Shown piece by piece: positions 35,437-43,108 of a DNA stretch of 64,000 nt. The DNA is from CBDIHP01 sp965279195 (GTDB taxonomy: Bacteria > Planctomycetota > Planctomycetia > Isosphaerales > Isosphaeraceae). The stretch covers positions 120,432 through 184,431 of the forward strand of contig CBDIHP010000033.1 of NCBI GenBank assembly GCA_965279195.1. Direction: 5' to 3'. The position numbers and the translations under genes were made by a program. The notes beneath the pieces were generated by a model that was not told the DNA's origin, ran no database searches, and saw only the letters and a list, made by a program, of their open reading frames with translations. The number at the start of each line of letters is the position of its first letter. The stretch's first letter is position 1.

Positions 35437-36891
35437 TCACTCGACGCCCAGCAACACCCGGAACTCGGCCTTCGACCCGCGCAGGACGCGGATCACGAGG
35501 TCGCGGGCCTTGTCGCGACGGGCCAGGGCCTCGCGGAAGCCGGCGAGGGTCTCGACCCGGCGTGTGGCCGCGTCGGTGACCAACATCCCGATCTCCAGGC
35601 CCCCCTGATCGGCCGGGCCGCCCGGCTCGACCCCGAGCACGACCAGGCCCGTTGCGGCCTCGGGCAAGCCGTGCCTGTTGCGGAGTTCGGGCGTGGCTTC
35701 CGCCAGTCGCAGACCCAGGGCGGGGAAGCGGCTGGGCGTGCGGGATTCGAGCGACTCGCGCCGCGGGGCGGTGGAGGGCTCGGGGCGGGCCTCCGTGGGC
35801 CTCGGGGCCTCGATCGGGCCGGTCGCGATCGGGGCCGGTTCGGGCAGGCCGAACTGGTCGGGCTGCGCCAGGGGGCGGACCGAGACGTCCCGCTCCGCGC
35901 CCGCCCGGAGGACGCGGATGGGCAGGGGCGCGCCGGGCGTTGCGACCTCGATCGCGGCCTGGAGCGGGCCCGGCCCTCGCACCGGCCGCCCGCCGATCGT
36001 CAGCAGGATGTCGCCCGGCCTGATCCCGCCGGCGTCGGCCGGGCCGTCGGCGACGACCGCCGTCACGACCACCGCGCCCGGGAGCCCGAGCCTGGTCCCG
36101 GACTCGCCGTCCAGCCGCCGGACGCTGATGCCGATGTATGACCGCCGGACCTTGCCGATCGTCTCCAGGTCCCCCGCGACCCGACGCGCGCGGTCGGCGG
36201 GCACGGCGAACCCGACGCCTTCGTAGCCTCCGCCGTAGGTCTTGATGGCGGTGTTGATGCCGACGACGCGGCCCTTGAGATCGACCAGCGGGCCTCCGGA
36301 GTTCCCCGGGTTGATCGCCGCGTCGGTCTGGATCAGGTCCTCGTAGAGGGCCAGGCCGATGCCACGCCCCTTGCCGCTGACGATCCCCGCCGTGACCGTG
36401 TCCGACAGGCCGAACGGCTGCCCGATCGCCAGGACCCAGTCGCCGGTGTCGAGCGCGTCGGAGTCGCCCCACTCCGCCTGCGACAGCCCGCCCGGCTCGA
36501 TGACGAGGAGGGCGAGGTCGCTCTTGGGATCGCGGCGGACCTGCTTGACGGGCCGCTCGCGGCCGTCGTGCAGGACAACGACGGGCCGGGGCACGCTCTG
36601 CACCACGTGGTCGTTGGTCAGGACCAGGCCCTTCGCCGCGTCGATGATGACGCCCGAGCCCCCCGGCTCGCGGGCGGGCCGGGGCTCGATGGCGCCGCCG
36701 AAGGCGTCGACCGGCTGGGCCGAGACCGTCCGCTCGCCCGACCGGACGGTCACCACGGCGGGCAGGACCCGCTTCGAGGCGGCCCGGAAGCTCGACGAGA
36801 GGCCCTCGGCCTCGGTCGGTGCCGGGCCCGGAGGCGCCGGCCCGTCGGACGCGAGGAGGATCCAGGCCACCGAGAGCATCGCGAGTCTCAA
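35437..36891 (-). CDS. HtrA/DegP-type periplasmic serine protease with two PDZ domains
   Basis: A 484-residue exported protease. The TTG at 36891 has GGAGG seven bases upstream and is preferred to an ATG five codons later with poor spacing. A signal peptide (LAMLSVAWILLAS) precedes a trypsin-like domain with the triad His95 (TNDHVV), Asp125 (KSDLAL) and Ser198 (GNSGGP). PDZ1 is near 255-335 and PDZ2 near 395-480, joined by a Pro-rich linker. It degrades or refolds damaged envelope proteins. It is the last gene of a tightly spaced minus-strand group, 31 bases after the preceding stop, so its neighbours may be substrates or partners. Confidence 0.94.
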   Translation of the reverse strand: MRLAMLSVAWILLASDGPAPPGPAPTEAEGLSSSFRAASKRVLPAVVTVRSGERTVSAQPVDAFGGAIEPRPAREPGGSGVIIDAAKGLVLTNDHVVQSVPRPVVVLHDGRERPVKQVRRDPKSDLALLVIEPGGLSQAEWGDSDALDTGDWVLAIGQPFGLSDTVTAGIVSGKGRGIGLALYEDLIQTDAAINPGNSGGPLVDLKGRVVGINTAIKTYGGGYEGVGFAVPADRARRVAGDLETIGKVRRSYIGISVRRLDGESGTRLGLPGAVVVTAVVADGPADAGGIRPGDILLTIGGRPVRGPGPLQAAIEVATPGAPLPIRVLRAGAERDVSVRPLAQPDQFGLPEPAPIATGPIEAPRPTEARPEPSTAPRRESLESRTPSRFPALGLRLAEATPELRNRHGLPEAATGLVVLGVEPGGPADQGGLEIGMLVTDAATRRVETLAGFREALARRDKARDLVIRVLRGSKAEFRVLLGVE

Positions 36892-36922
36892 AGGGACGCC
36901 TCCGGACGGGGAGTGACTGGCA

Positions 36923-38155
36923 TCAGGGGCGGATCGGGGCGGCCCCGGCCTTCGGCGCGGCCTTGGCCTTCGGGGCGGCGGGCTTCGCGGCCGGCTGCGG
37001 CTTCGGCTCGCCCAGCTTGGGTATGTTGACCTGCGACGACACGAACGGCAGCGTCTCCGTGCGGCGCCCGCCCTTGAGCGTCACCGCGATCGGCTTCGTC
37101 CGCTCCCCGACCTTCGCCACGTAGATCTTCTGGGTATCCTTGGCCTCGTTGGCCGCGCCCTCGGACGTGATGATTTCCAGGGTGGCCTCCTTCACCGACG
37201 CCTTCTCGTCGTTCACGATCGTCTCGACCGAGACCTTGTACTCGCCGTCGAAGCCGCGAGGGCAGACGTAGATCTCCTCGCCCTTGGAACCGAAGCCGGT
37301 CTTCACCAGGGCCCCGCCGAAGACCGTCCGGCGCGTGAGGAATTTCGCCGTGGCTCCGAGTGGCTCGTCGACCACGAGGTCGAGGTCGGCCTCGCCGCTC
37401 CACTTGAGGCGGATGTAGAGGTCGCGCGACTCCGACTCGGGGAGCCTGGCGAGCAGCCCATCGGCCTCGGCGGCCTTGCCGTCCTCCTTCAATGTCTTGG
37501 CCAGGTCCTCGACCTGCTTGCGCGCGTCGCGCCTGAGGTTCTCGTCGATGTCGGGCCAGCCCAGGGAGAGCAGGCGGTCGACGGAATCGCCCATCCGCCG
37601 GGCGTCGCTGGTCTTGAGGGCGAGGTTGATCGACATCATCACGGGTTCGGGGCGATGGGCAAGATTGGCCGCCGCGAGGTCGAGCAGCTCGCCGCAGGTC
37701 GTCAGATTCCCGGGGACGCCGACCGGCCCGTAGATCTTGCGCATGTAGAGCATGTCGGCGACCTGCACGAGCTGATCGGGCGACTCCCTGGCGTTCCGCC
37801 TGGCGAGGATCGCGGCGTAGCCGAGCAGGGTCTTCACCTCCTCGGGCGAGCCCTTGCGCAGCTCGACGGCGAGCAGGAGGGTCTGATACATCCAGGGCTG
37901 GGCCTGCGTGCTGTGGTAGGTCAGGTAGCCCCGCAGGACGGCCTCGACCTCGGTCATCTTCCCCTCGCTCCGGAGCAGCATCACCTTGTCGAGCAGGTCC
38001 TTCGCTTTCTCATCCTTGTTCTTGTAGTAGTTCATCCAGAATTCGTTCGGATTGGCCGGCGACTGCCGCTTCGCCGTCCCCCCGGGGATGGCGACCTTGC
38101 CCTTGGGCGTCGCCTCGCCGGGCTTCGCCGACTTGACGGTGAGCCCGTCGTCCAT
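36923..38155 (-). CDS. Possible C-terminal half of a frameshift-fused exported protein; 410 residues alone
   Basis: The open frame from ATG 38155 encodes 410 residues. Residues 1-35 are a Lys/Pro/Gly-rich linker with no signal peptide. Residues 37-210 are helical and TPR-like (NPNEFWMNYYKNKDEKAKDLL, ALKTSDARRMGDSVDRLLSL). Residues 220-370 form a beta-rich domain (LYIRLKWSGEADLDLVVDEP). The C-terminus is an Ala/Pro/Lys-rich tail. The ATG has no good ribosome site, and the same frame is open upstream through the slippery site at 38265-38273 without any ATG, GTG or TTG. It is therefore probably expressed as a fusion with the exported gene upstream. Confidence 0.75.
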   Translation of the reverse strand: MDDGLTVKSAKPGEATPKGKVAIPGGTAKRQSPANPNEFWMNYYKNKDEKAKDLLDKVMLLRSEGKMTEVEAVLRGYLTYHSTQAQPWMYQTLLLAVELRKGSPEEVKTLLGYAAILARRNARESPDQLVQVADMLYMRKIYGPVGVPGNLTTCGELLDLAAANLAHRPEPVMMSINLALKTSDARRMGDSVDRLLSLGWPDIDENLRRDARKQVEDLAKTLKEDGKAAEADGLLARLPESESRDLYIRLKWSGEADLDLVVDEPLGATAKFLTRRTVFGGALVKTGFGSKGEEIYVCPRGFDGEYKVSVETIVNDEKASVKEATLEIITSEGAANEAKDTQKIYVAKVGERTKPIAVTLKGGRRTETLPFVSSQVNIPKLGEPKPQPAAKPAAPKAKAAPKAGAAPIRP

Positions 38156-38174
38156 GCCCGGCTTCGAAATGGAG

Positions 38175-38254
38175 CCGGGACCCGCGGCCGCTGGAGCGGA
38201 CGGGTCCCGGGGATTTGTCCCCGACCCGGAGGTCGGGGGGGTCTGGTTAAGACC
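38175..38254 (-). other. Hairpins between the two halves of the candidate frameshift fusion
   Basis: Three stems are visible on the minus strand downstream of the A9 run. GGTCT/AGACC lies at 38240-38254, ten bases after the slippery run. CCCCGACC/GGTCGGGG at 38219-38238 has a four-base loop. CCGGGACCCG/CGGGTCCCGG spans 38175-38210 with a 16-base loop. They may stimulate frameshifting, or the last two may simply be part of a terminator-like structure. Confidence 0.5.
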
Positions 38255-38256
38255 GC

Positions 38257-39882
38257 TCAGTTGCTTTTTTTTTGCTCGAAGGCGGACTGGCCGGCCTCGG
38301 GGGCCTGCGGGGGGACGGACATCATGCCGCCCATGCCGCCGCCACCGCCCATGCCGCCGCCCATACCGCCGCCGCCCATACCGCCCATGCCGCCACCGCC
38401 CATACCGCCGCCCATGCCGCCGCCGCCCATGCCGCCGCCCATACCACCGCCGCCACCGCCCATGAGGGAGAGGGGGATGATGGCGAGGTCAGCGACCTGG
38501 TAGACGCGGATTTCGAGCTGCTGGTCTTCGGACTTGGCGTAGGTGATCTGCATGTGCCCGTCCTTGACCGTGTAGGTCAGGTCGAGCTGCTTGAGGATCA
38601 GGCGGAGGCTGACCCGGAGGGGGACGCCTTCGAGGTCGAGGGTGACGGTCGAGCTCGGGGTCTTCTCGGCCTCGGAGAGGCCGACGGGGTCGAGGTAGAT
38701 GGGGATGCCCTGGGGCAGCCCGGCGGCCTCGTCCTGGGTGCTCGACTTGATGTACTTGAGGACGTCTTCCAGCGGCGTCTCGTTCTGGAAGTTCATCGAG
38801 ACGCGTTCTTCGAGCTTGTTCAGGATGGCCTGGGTCCGCTCGTCGCGATTGAAGACGTAGTCGGCGTTCGAGTACTTCTTGATCCGGCGCTCGGACAGCG
38901 CCTGCCAGTCGCGGGCGAGGGGGTACTCGATGGTGTTGGTGTCGGGGAAGGGAACCGCGGCGCGATCGACGTCGGCCATGGTGAACATGAACCGGTATTC
39001 CTTCAGCTCCTCGTAGGCGAGGGACTGGGAGAGGAACCCGATCGACTCGGCCAGCGTGATGCCGGCGTAGGGGGCGACGTTGCCCGGCTCGATGGCGCGG
39101 GCGGCGACGGCGCGGGCCCTGGCGTCGACGAACGGCTGGAGGATGTCGTTGATGTTGCCGCGCCCGGCGTTCGAGAGGACCCGGTACTGGCCCTGGAACA
39201 TCAGGCTGTCGAACTCGTTCATCAGGGTCGTGACGGTCTCCTGGTCGCGGAGCAGGCGATCCAGGCTATCCGCGCGGGCCGACTCGGCGGCGGCGATGCG
39301 GTACTTCTCGGCGCGTTCGAGGTTGAGCCGCTCCTCCGCACGCTCGGTGGAGAGGATGGCGGCGCGGACCTCGTTGGCGAGCCGGGTCTTGTCGGCCTCG
39401 GCGACCTGATCGGCCTCCTGCACGGCGGCGAGGAGGACGCGGAGGGCCGAGAGGGCCTCGTCGGGGCGACCGGTGCTGGTCAGGTCGCGGGCCCGCTGGA
39501 GCCGCTGGCGGACGTCGGTGTTGAACTCCTGCCGGCGGATGTTCTCCAGATCACGCTGCCGCTCCAGGGTGGCCTGGGGCGGGGTGTTGGGCTGGTCGGC
39601 CGCCGGGGCCCCGCCGGGGGCCTGGAACGCCGCAAGGCGGGCCTTCGGGAGCCGCTCCAGGCCGGCGCGGGCGGCCGCGTCGGACGGGTCGAGCTTGAGG
39701 GCCTGATTGAAGAAGATGCGGGCCTCGGCGGTACGGCCCTGGGCCGCGGCCTGACGCCCGAGGTTGCTGAGCTGGGCCGACAGCGGCGCCGGCACTTCGG
39801 CGCGGGCCACGTCGCCGGACAGCAGCACGCCGCCCAGCGTCGCCAACCCGAAGCCCTTCCACAGCCGCGCGGTTCGGGACAT
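38257..39882 (-). CDS. Exported STN-like protein with Gly/Met-rich repeat tail
   Basis: A 541-residue protein from ATG 39882, which opens a signal peptide (GFGLATLGGVLLSGDVARA). TPR-like (about 35-85) and coiled-coil regions (105-225) precede a beta-alpha domain at about 355-450 (SMNFQNETPLEDVLKYIK, VTLDLEGVPLRVSLRLILKQL). That domain resembles the STN module of secretins and TonB receptors. A glycine/methionine-rich stretch of about 50 residues follows (about 474-525), then the short tail ending FEQKKSN before TGA. The last codons lie in a nine-A run. A -1 slip there would bypass the stop and join the next open frame for a product of roughly 985 residues. Confidence 0.88.
   Translation of the reverse strand: MSRTARLWKGFGLATLGGVLLSGDVARAEVPAPLSAQLSNLGRQAAAQGRTAEARIFFNQALKLDPSDAAARAGLERLPKARLAAFQAPGGAPAADQPNTPPQATLERQRDLENIRRQEFNTDVRQRLQRARDLTSTGRPDEALSALRVLLAAVQEADQVAEADKTRLANEVRAAILSTERAEERLNLERAEKYRIAAAESARADSLDRLLRDQETVTTLMNEFDSLMFQGQYRVLSNAGRGNINDILQPFVDARARAVAARAIEPGNVAPYAGITLAESIGFLSQSLAYEELKEYRFMFTMADVDRAAVPFPDTNTIEYPLARDWQALSERRIKKYSNADYVFNRDERTQAILNKLEERVSMNFQNETPLEDVLKYIKSSTQDEAAGLPQGIPIYLDPVGLSEAEKTPSSTVTLDLEGVPLRVSLRLILKQLDLTYTVKDGHMQITYAKSEDQQLEIRVYQVADLAIIPLSLMGGGGGGMGGGMGGGGMGGGMGGGGMGGMGGGGMGGGMGGGGGMGGMMSVPPQAPEAGQSAFEQKKSN
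38265..38273 (-). other. A9 slippery run, candidate -1 frameshift or transcriptional slippage site
   Basis: Nine consecutive A residues on the coding strand are read CAA AAA AAA AGC just before the TGA stop at 38257. Slipping back one base gives AAA AAG CAA CTG and reads without a stop through to the frame annotated at 36923-38155. A9 runs are known to cause RNA polymerase slippage in some bacterial dnaX genes, and A-rich heptamers support ribosomal -1 shifts. The alternatives are a recent mutation or a homopolymer sequencing error. Confidence 0.6.
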
Positions 39883-40356
39883 ATTCGAGGTTCTCCAGCG
39901 AGAGGATCGACTCGGTCGAGAAAGGACCGGTTTCGGGTGCGGGACGGTATCCGTCATCGTAACGGCACGCCGCGACAGGTCTCAAGCCAATCGGAGCGAG
40001 GTGAGGTGCGGCCGGGTTACGGCCGGGCTTGCGCGAGGGTGCTCATTAACTGTCATTATGACACACGCTCGGGCGACCGGCGGAACGACTCCGCGTCCTC
40101 AACTCCCCCGACGGTTTTGACATCCGCCGCGATCGGTTCTAGGGTCCTGGTGAAGGCCGAAGGTCACAACGAACGCGCCGGACGTGACGTGGTGGGGGCC
40201 TGACACGAAGAGTCGTTCTATCTCTCCCAGATTCGCTAAACCCGTGGATCGCGTCCAGAGGCTAGCCTCGAAAAATCGAAAAGGGAGAGGGCCGCGACCC
40301 GATGGCACCGTCGAGCCCCCGTACACGACCCGGTCTCGTGCTGGAGTAGCCCGAAC
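39883..40356. other. Divergent intergenic region with palindrome TGTCATTATGACA
   Basis: No gene is visible in these 474 bases. A 13-base perfect palindrome, TGTCAT-T-ATGACA, lies at 40051-40063 in an AT-rich patch that stands out from the GC-rich surroundings. It could be an operator bound by a dimeric repressor for either flanking gene. I do not recognise the regulator. Confidence 0.5.
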
Positions 40357-40725
40357 ATGTCCGACCAGGAACAGACGCCCGAGGCGTCACCGAAATTCGA
40401 TTTCTCCGCCTATCCCCTCGACACCTGCTTCTACGAGCGGCGGACGAGGCGCGACGCCAGGCAACCCTCCGCCGTCGCCGGGCCGACCCTCAGGCGCAGG
40501 AAGGACGACGGCAGCGACCCCGACCGCGTCGAGAAACGCCGGCGGGTCGACCCCACGACCTTCGAGAAGCAGTACTCCGACGACGAGCTGGAGTTCATGA
40601 TCGCGATGCAGCGGTTCAAGACCGAGAGCGGCAAGGCGTTCCCGTCTTACGGCGAGGTTCTCGACGTCGCCAGGACCCTGGGATACCGCCGCCGCGAGCG
40701 CCCGGGCGTCGCGCCGGCATCCTGA
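40357..40725 (+). CDS. Small basic cytoplasmic protein, unknown function
   Basis: A 122-residue soluble protein with no signal or membrane segment. Residues 12-75 are rich in Arg and Lys (ERRTRRDARQ, RRRKDD, EKRRRVDPTT). Residues 80-110 contain an ordered segment (FEKQYSDDELEFMIAMQRFKTESGKAFPSYGEVLDVARTLGYR) that reads like a small helix-turn-helix-like module. The ordered part suggests a conserved protein rather than a chance frame. DNA or RNA binding is only a guess from charge. It is the sole plus-strand gene between two minus-strand groups. Confidence 0.7.
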   Translation: MSDQEQTPEASPKFDFSAYPLDTCFYERRTRRDARQPSAVAGPTLRRRKDDGSDPDRVEKRRRVDPTTFEKQYSDDELEFMIAMQRFKTESGKAFPSYGEVLDVARTLGYRRRERPGVAPAS

Positions 40726-40797
40726 CTCAATGCGAACGCCCCCGGACGGCCAGGCCGGCGGGGGGCGTTCGCGGTCGGGCGATCCCTCGGGCGGGGA

Positions 40798-41562
40798 TCA
40801 GTCGACCTTCTTGAGCAGCGGCTTGACGTCCTCGGGCGGGGCGAAGGCGTCCTTCGGCAGCTCGACGTTCTGCTTGACCTCGTCGATCGTCATCACGATC
40901 TCCTGGGTCAGGATCTTCTGCTTGGACTTCACCGGGATCTTGAGGCCGTCGAATTCCTTCCATTCCTCGATGAACGCCTCGACCTCGATCTCGCCCTGGG
41001 GGGTCTTGACCGACTGGATCGACTTGACCTCCAGCTTGGTCTGCTTGTCGTAGAAGTTCGTCTCGGGCTTGCCTTCCTTCGGGGTCATCACGACCTTGTA
41101 GGCGGGCTTGCCGTTGACGTCCTCGACGCCGACGGTCTCGGCCTTCTCGTAAATCTTCTTCCATTCGAGGTCGGCGTAGAAGTACGCCTGCCGCATGGTC
41201 GCGGTCTTCTCGTCGCCCTTGAGCACCCGGGGGCCGCCGAACGCGCTGGCCTCCCAGGCGTCCTTGCCGTCGGTCCCCTGGACCGTCTTGCCGATGGCGG
41301 CGAACTCGACGACCGTGCTCATCTGGTCGGGCGCGGCCTGGGTGACGGTGACCGTCCCCTTCAGGCCGGCGGCGGGGATCTCCATCGAGCCCTTGATGAC
41401 CCGGTTCTTGATCTTGAGCATCGCCTCCTTGCCCCCGACGGCCTTCACGGCGTCGTCGAGGATGGTCTCGGCCTTGGGCAGGTCCTCCGCGCGGGCGACC
41501 GCGGCGAGCAGCGTGAGGGCGACAAACGACAGAAGGGTCGGACGGCAGATCGGGAGGCGCAT
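40798..41562 (-). CDS. Exported LolA-like lipoprotein-carrier-type protein
   Basis: A 254-residue exported protein with a clear signal peptide (LLSFVALTLLAAVARA). The mature part begins with a helix (KAETILDDAVKAVGGKEAMLKI), then a run of beta strands (KGSMEIPAAGLKGTVTVTQAAPDQMS and so on) ending in TIDEVKQNVELPKDAFAPP. This half-barrel pattern with a terminal PxxxFxxP-type segment resembles the outer-membrane lipoprotein-sorting family (LolA, DUF4292, and TIGR03009-type) widespread in Planctomycetota. No lipid-binding pocket can be confirmed here. It lies 61 bases after the S41 protease gene on the same strand and probably shares its transcript. Confidence 0.82.
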   Translation of the reverse strand: MRLPICRPTLLSFVALTLLAAVARAEDLPKAETILDDAVKAVGGKEAMLKIKNRVIKGSMEIPAAGLKGTVTVTQAAPDQMSTVVEFAAIGKTVQGTDGKDAWEASAFGGPRVLKGDEKTATMRQAYFYADLEWKKIYEKAETVGVEDVNGKPAYKVVMTPKEGKPETNFYDKQTKLEVKSIQSVKTPQGEIEVEAFIEEWKEFDGLKIPVKSKQKILTQEIVMTIDEVKQNVELPKDAFAPPEDVKPLLKKVD

Positions 41563-41623
41563 CGGACGAGGACTCCAGGGATGCGTTGGGAAGGGAACGA
41601 TCGACGCCGAGTTGCGGCGGGGA

Positions 41624-42934
41624 TCAGCGTGACGAGTGGATCCACTGCACGGCCGCGTCGAGGGCGGGATCCCGCCCTTCGAGGAGGGAGGCGCGAGTGA
41701 GGGGCGTCTCGACGTCGGGCGACACGCCGAGCCCCTCCAGCGGCTTGCCGCCGTGGGAGATGTAGTTGGCGAAGGCGTACTGGAAGCCGTCGCCGTTGGG
41801 CAGCCGGATCACCGTCGAGGGCAGGGCGGCCCCGCCGGTCTTCTCGCCGAAGACCCGGGCCCGCTTGATGTCCTTCAGGCCGCCCGAGAAGATCTCCGAG
41901 GTCGAGAGCGACAGCCCGTCGATCAGGATCGCCACCGGCTTCTTGAGATTCGGGGTCCTCGGGTTGAGCGTGAAATGCAGCGAGCCGTCGCGGGTCGTCA
42001 TCGTGCCGAGCTTCTGGTCCGGCTCGCTCACCAGGAAACCGCCGAGGCCCATCGCCATCGCGCCGATGCCCCCGGGATTGCCCCGGATGTCGATGATCAG
42101 CCCGGCGGAATCCTGCGCCGACTCGACGGCCGTCCGGAACGCGGTGATCACCCGGACGAGGTCGAACCAGGCGTTGAGCGAGAAGTAGCGGATGTCGCCC
42201 GCGACCGTCTTCGTCTCGGTCTTCACGTAGTAGGTCGGGAGATTGCCGAACTTCGATGGGTTGCCGCCGGGCAGGACGAGGCCGAGGTCGAGGTGGACGG
42301 GCTGGTCCTTCGCGTCGAGGAAGTCGGCCGCGACCTTGCCCCCGACCTCGCCGCCGAGCCGGCCGAGGACGGTGCGGGCCAGGTAGAGGTCGAGCAGGTT
42401 CGACTTGTCGTACTTCTTGCGGACGAGTTCGACGATCGGCTTGACGGCCTTGCCGTCGACCTTCTCGACGATCCAGCCCGGCTTCACGCCGGCCTTGTCG
42501 GCCGGGCTGCCGGCCTCGACCTGCGTGACGACGGCCTTGCCGTCGAGGACGCGGAGGTCGATCCCGGTCACGCCGATGCCCGACTTCTGGCCCCCTTCGA
42601 TGGCCTCGTAGACTTCGGCCGGGAGGATGCCGAAGTGCGACTGCTTGAGCCGGTGGATCATGTCCTCCAGCACCGCGCGGGCCTCGGCCATCGTCTCGGC
42701 CTTCTCGACCTTCGGCTTCAGCTCGTCGTGGATCGACTGCCAGTCCAGGCCGCCGAGCTTGCGGTCGAAGTGCTTGTCCTTGATCGTCTGCCAGACGACC
42801 TCGAACGACTCGACATTGGCCTTGCGCCTCGACTCCGGCAGTTTCGGCGGGGCCTTCGGCTTCTCATCGGCGAGGACGAGCGGCACCCACGCAAGGACGG
42901 CGAGCGTGGCGATGCACCTGGCGAGGAATCGCAT
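41624..42934 (-). CDS. S41-family C-terminal processing protease with PDZ domain
   Basis: A 436-residue exported protease. ATG 42934 opens a signal peptide (RCIATLAVLAWVPLVLA). An N-terminal helical region (30-115) is followed by a PDZ domain (about 115-190, GIGVTGIDLRVLDGKAVVTQVEAGSPADKAGVKPG). The catalytic S41 domain (220-420) contains LIIDIRGNPGG, the serine in DGLSLSTSEIFSGGL, and the lysine in RARVFGEKTGG, giving the Ser/Lys dyad. Such enzymes trim proteins at the cell envelope. The LolA-like neighbour may be co-expressed. The longer start at 42997 adds only Arg/Pro-rich sequence. Confidence 0.93.
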   Translation of the reverse strand: MRFLARCIATLAVLAWVPLVLADEKPKAPPKLPESRRKANVESFEVVWQTIKDKHFDRKLGGLDWQSIHDELKPKVEKAETMAEARAVLEDMIHRLKQSHFGILPAEVYEAIEGGQKSGIGVTGIDLRVLDGKAVVTQVEAGSPADKAGVKPGWIVEKVDGKAVKPIVELVRKKYDKSNLLDLYLARTVLGRLGGEVGGKVAADFLDAKDQPVHLDLGLVLPGGNPSKFGNLPTYYVKTETKTVAGDIRYFSLNAWFDLVRVITAFRTAVESAQDSAGLIIDIRGNPGGIGAMAMGLGGFLVSEPDQKLGTMTTRDGSLHFTLNPRTPNLKKPVAILIDGLSLSTSEIFSGGLKDIKRARVFGEKTGGAALPSTVIRLPNGDGFQYAFANYISHGGKPLEGLGVSPDVETPLTRASLLEGRDPALDAAVQWIHSSR

Positions 42935-43108
42935 GGGGATCGGGCCCTGGATCAAGAGGGAGGGTCGGTTCGGGCGGCCGGATGTCGGCGCAAACAAATT
43001 CCCACGTCATCAAACTAGGACGGACGTCCCAGGCCGTCAAGGCTCGCCGGATCGGGTTCGAGAGGTCTTCGGCGACCGCGAGGCGATATTGAGACGGACG
43101 GACGAGCT

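Noticed and set aside
38314..38465. The repeated CCGCCGCCCAT pattern as a CRISPR or tandem repeat element
   Set aside because: It is the coding sequence for a Gly/Met-rich stretch in the STN-like gene, with irregular repeat units and no spacers.
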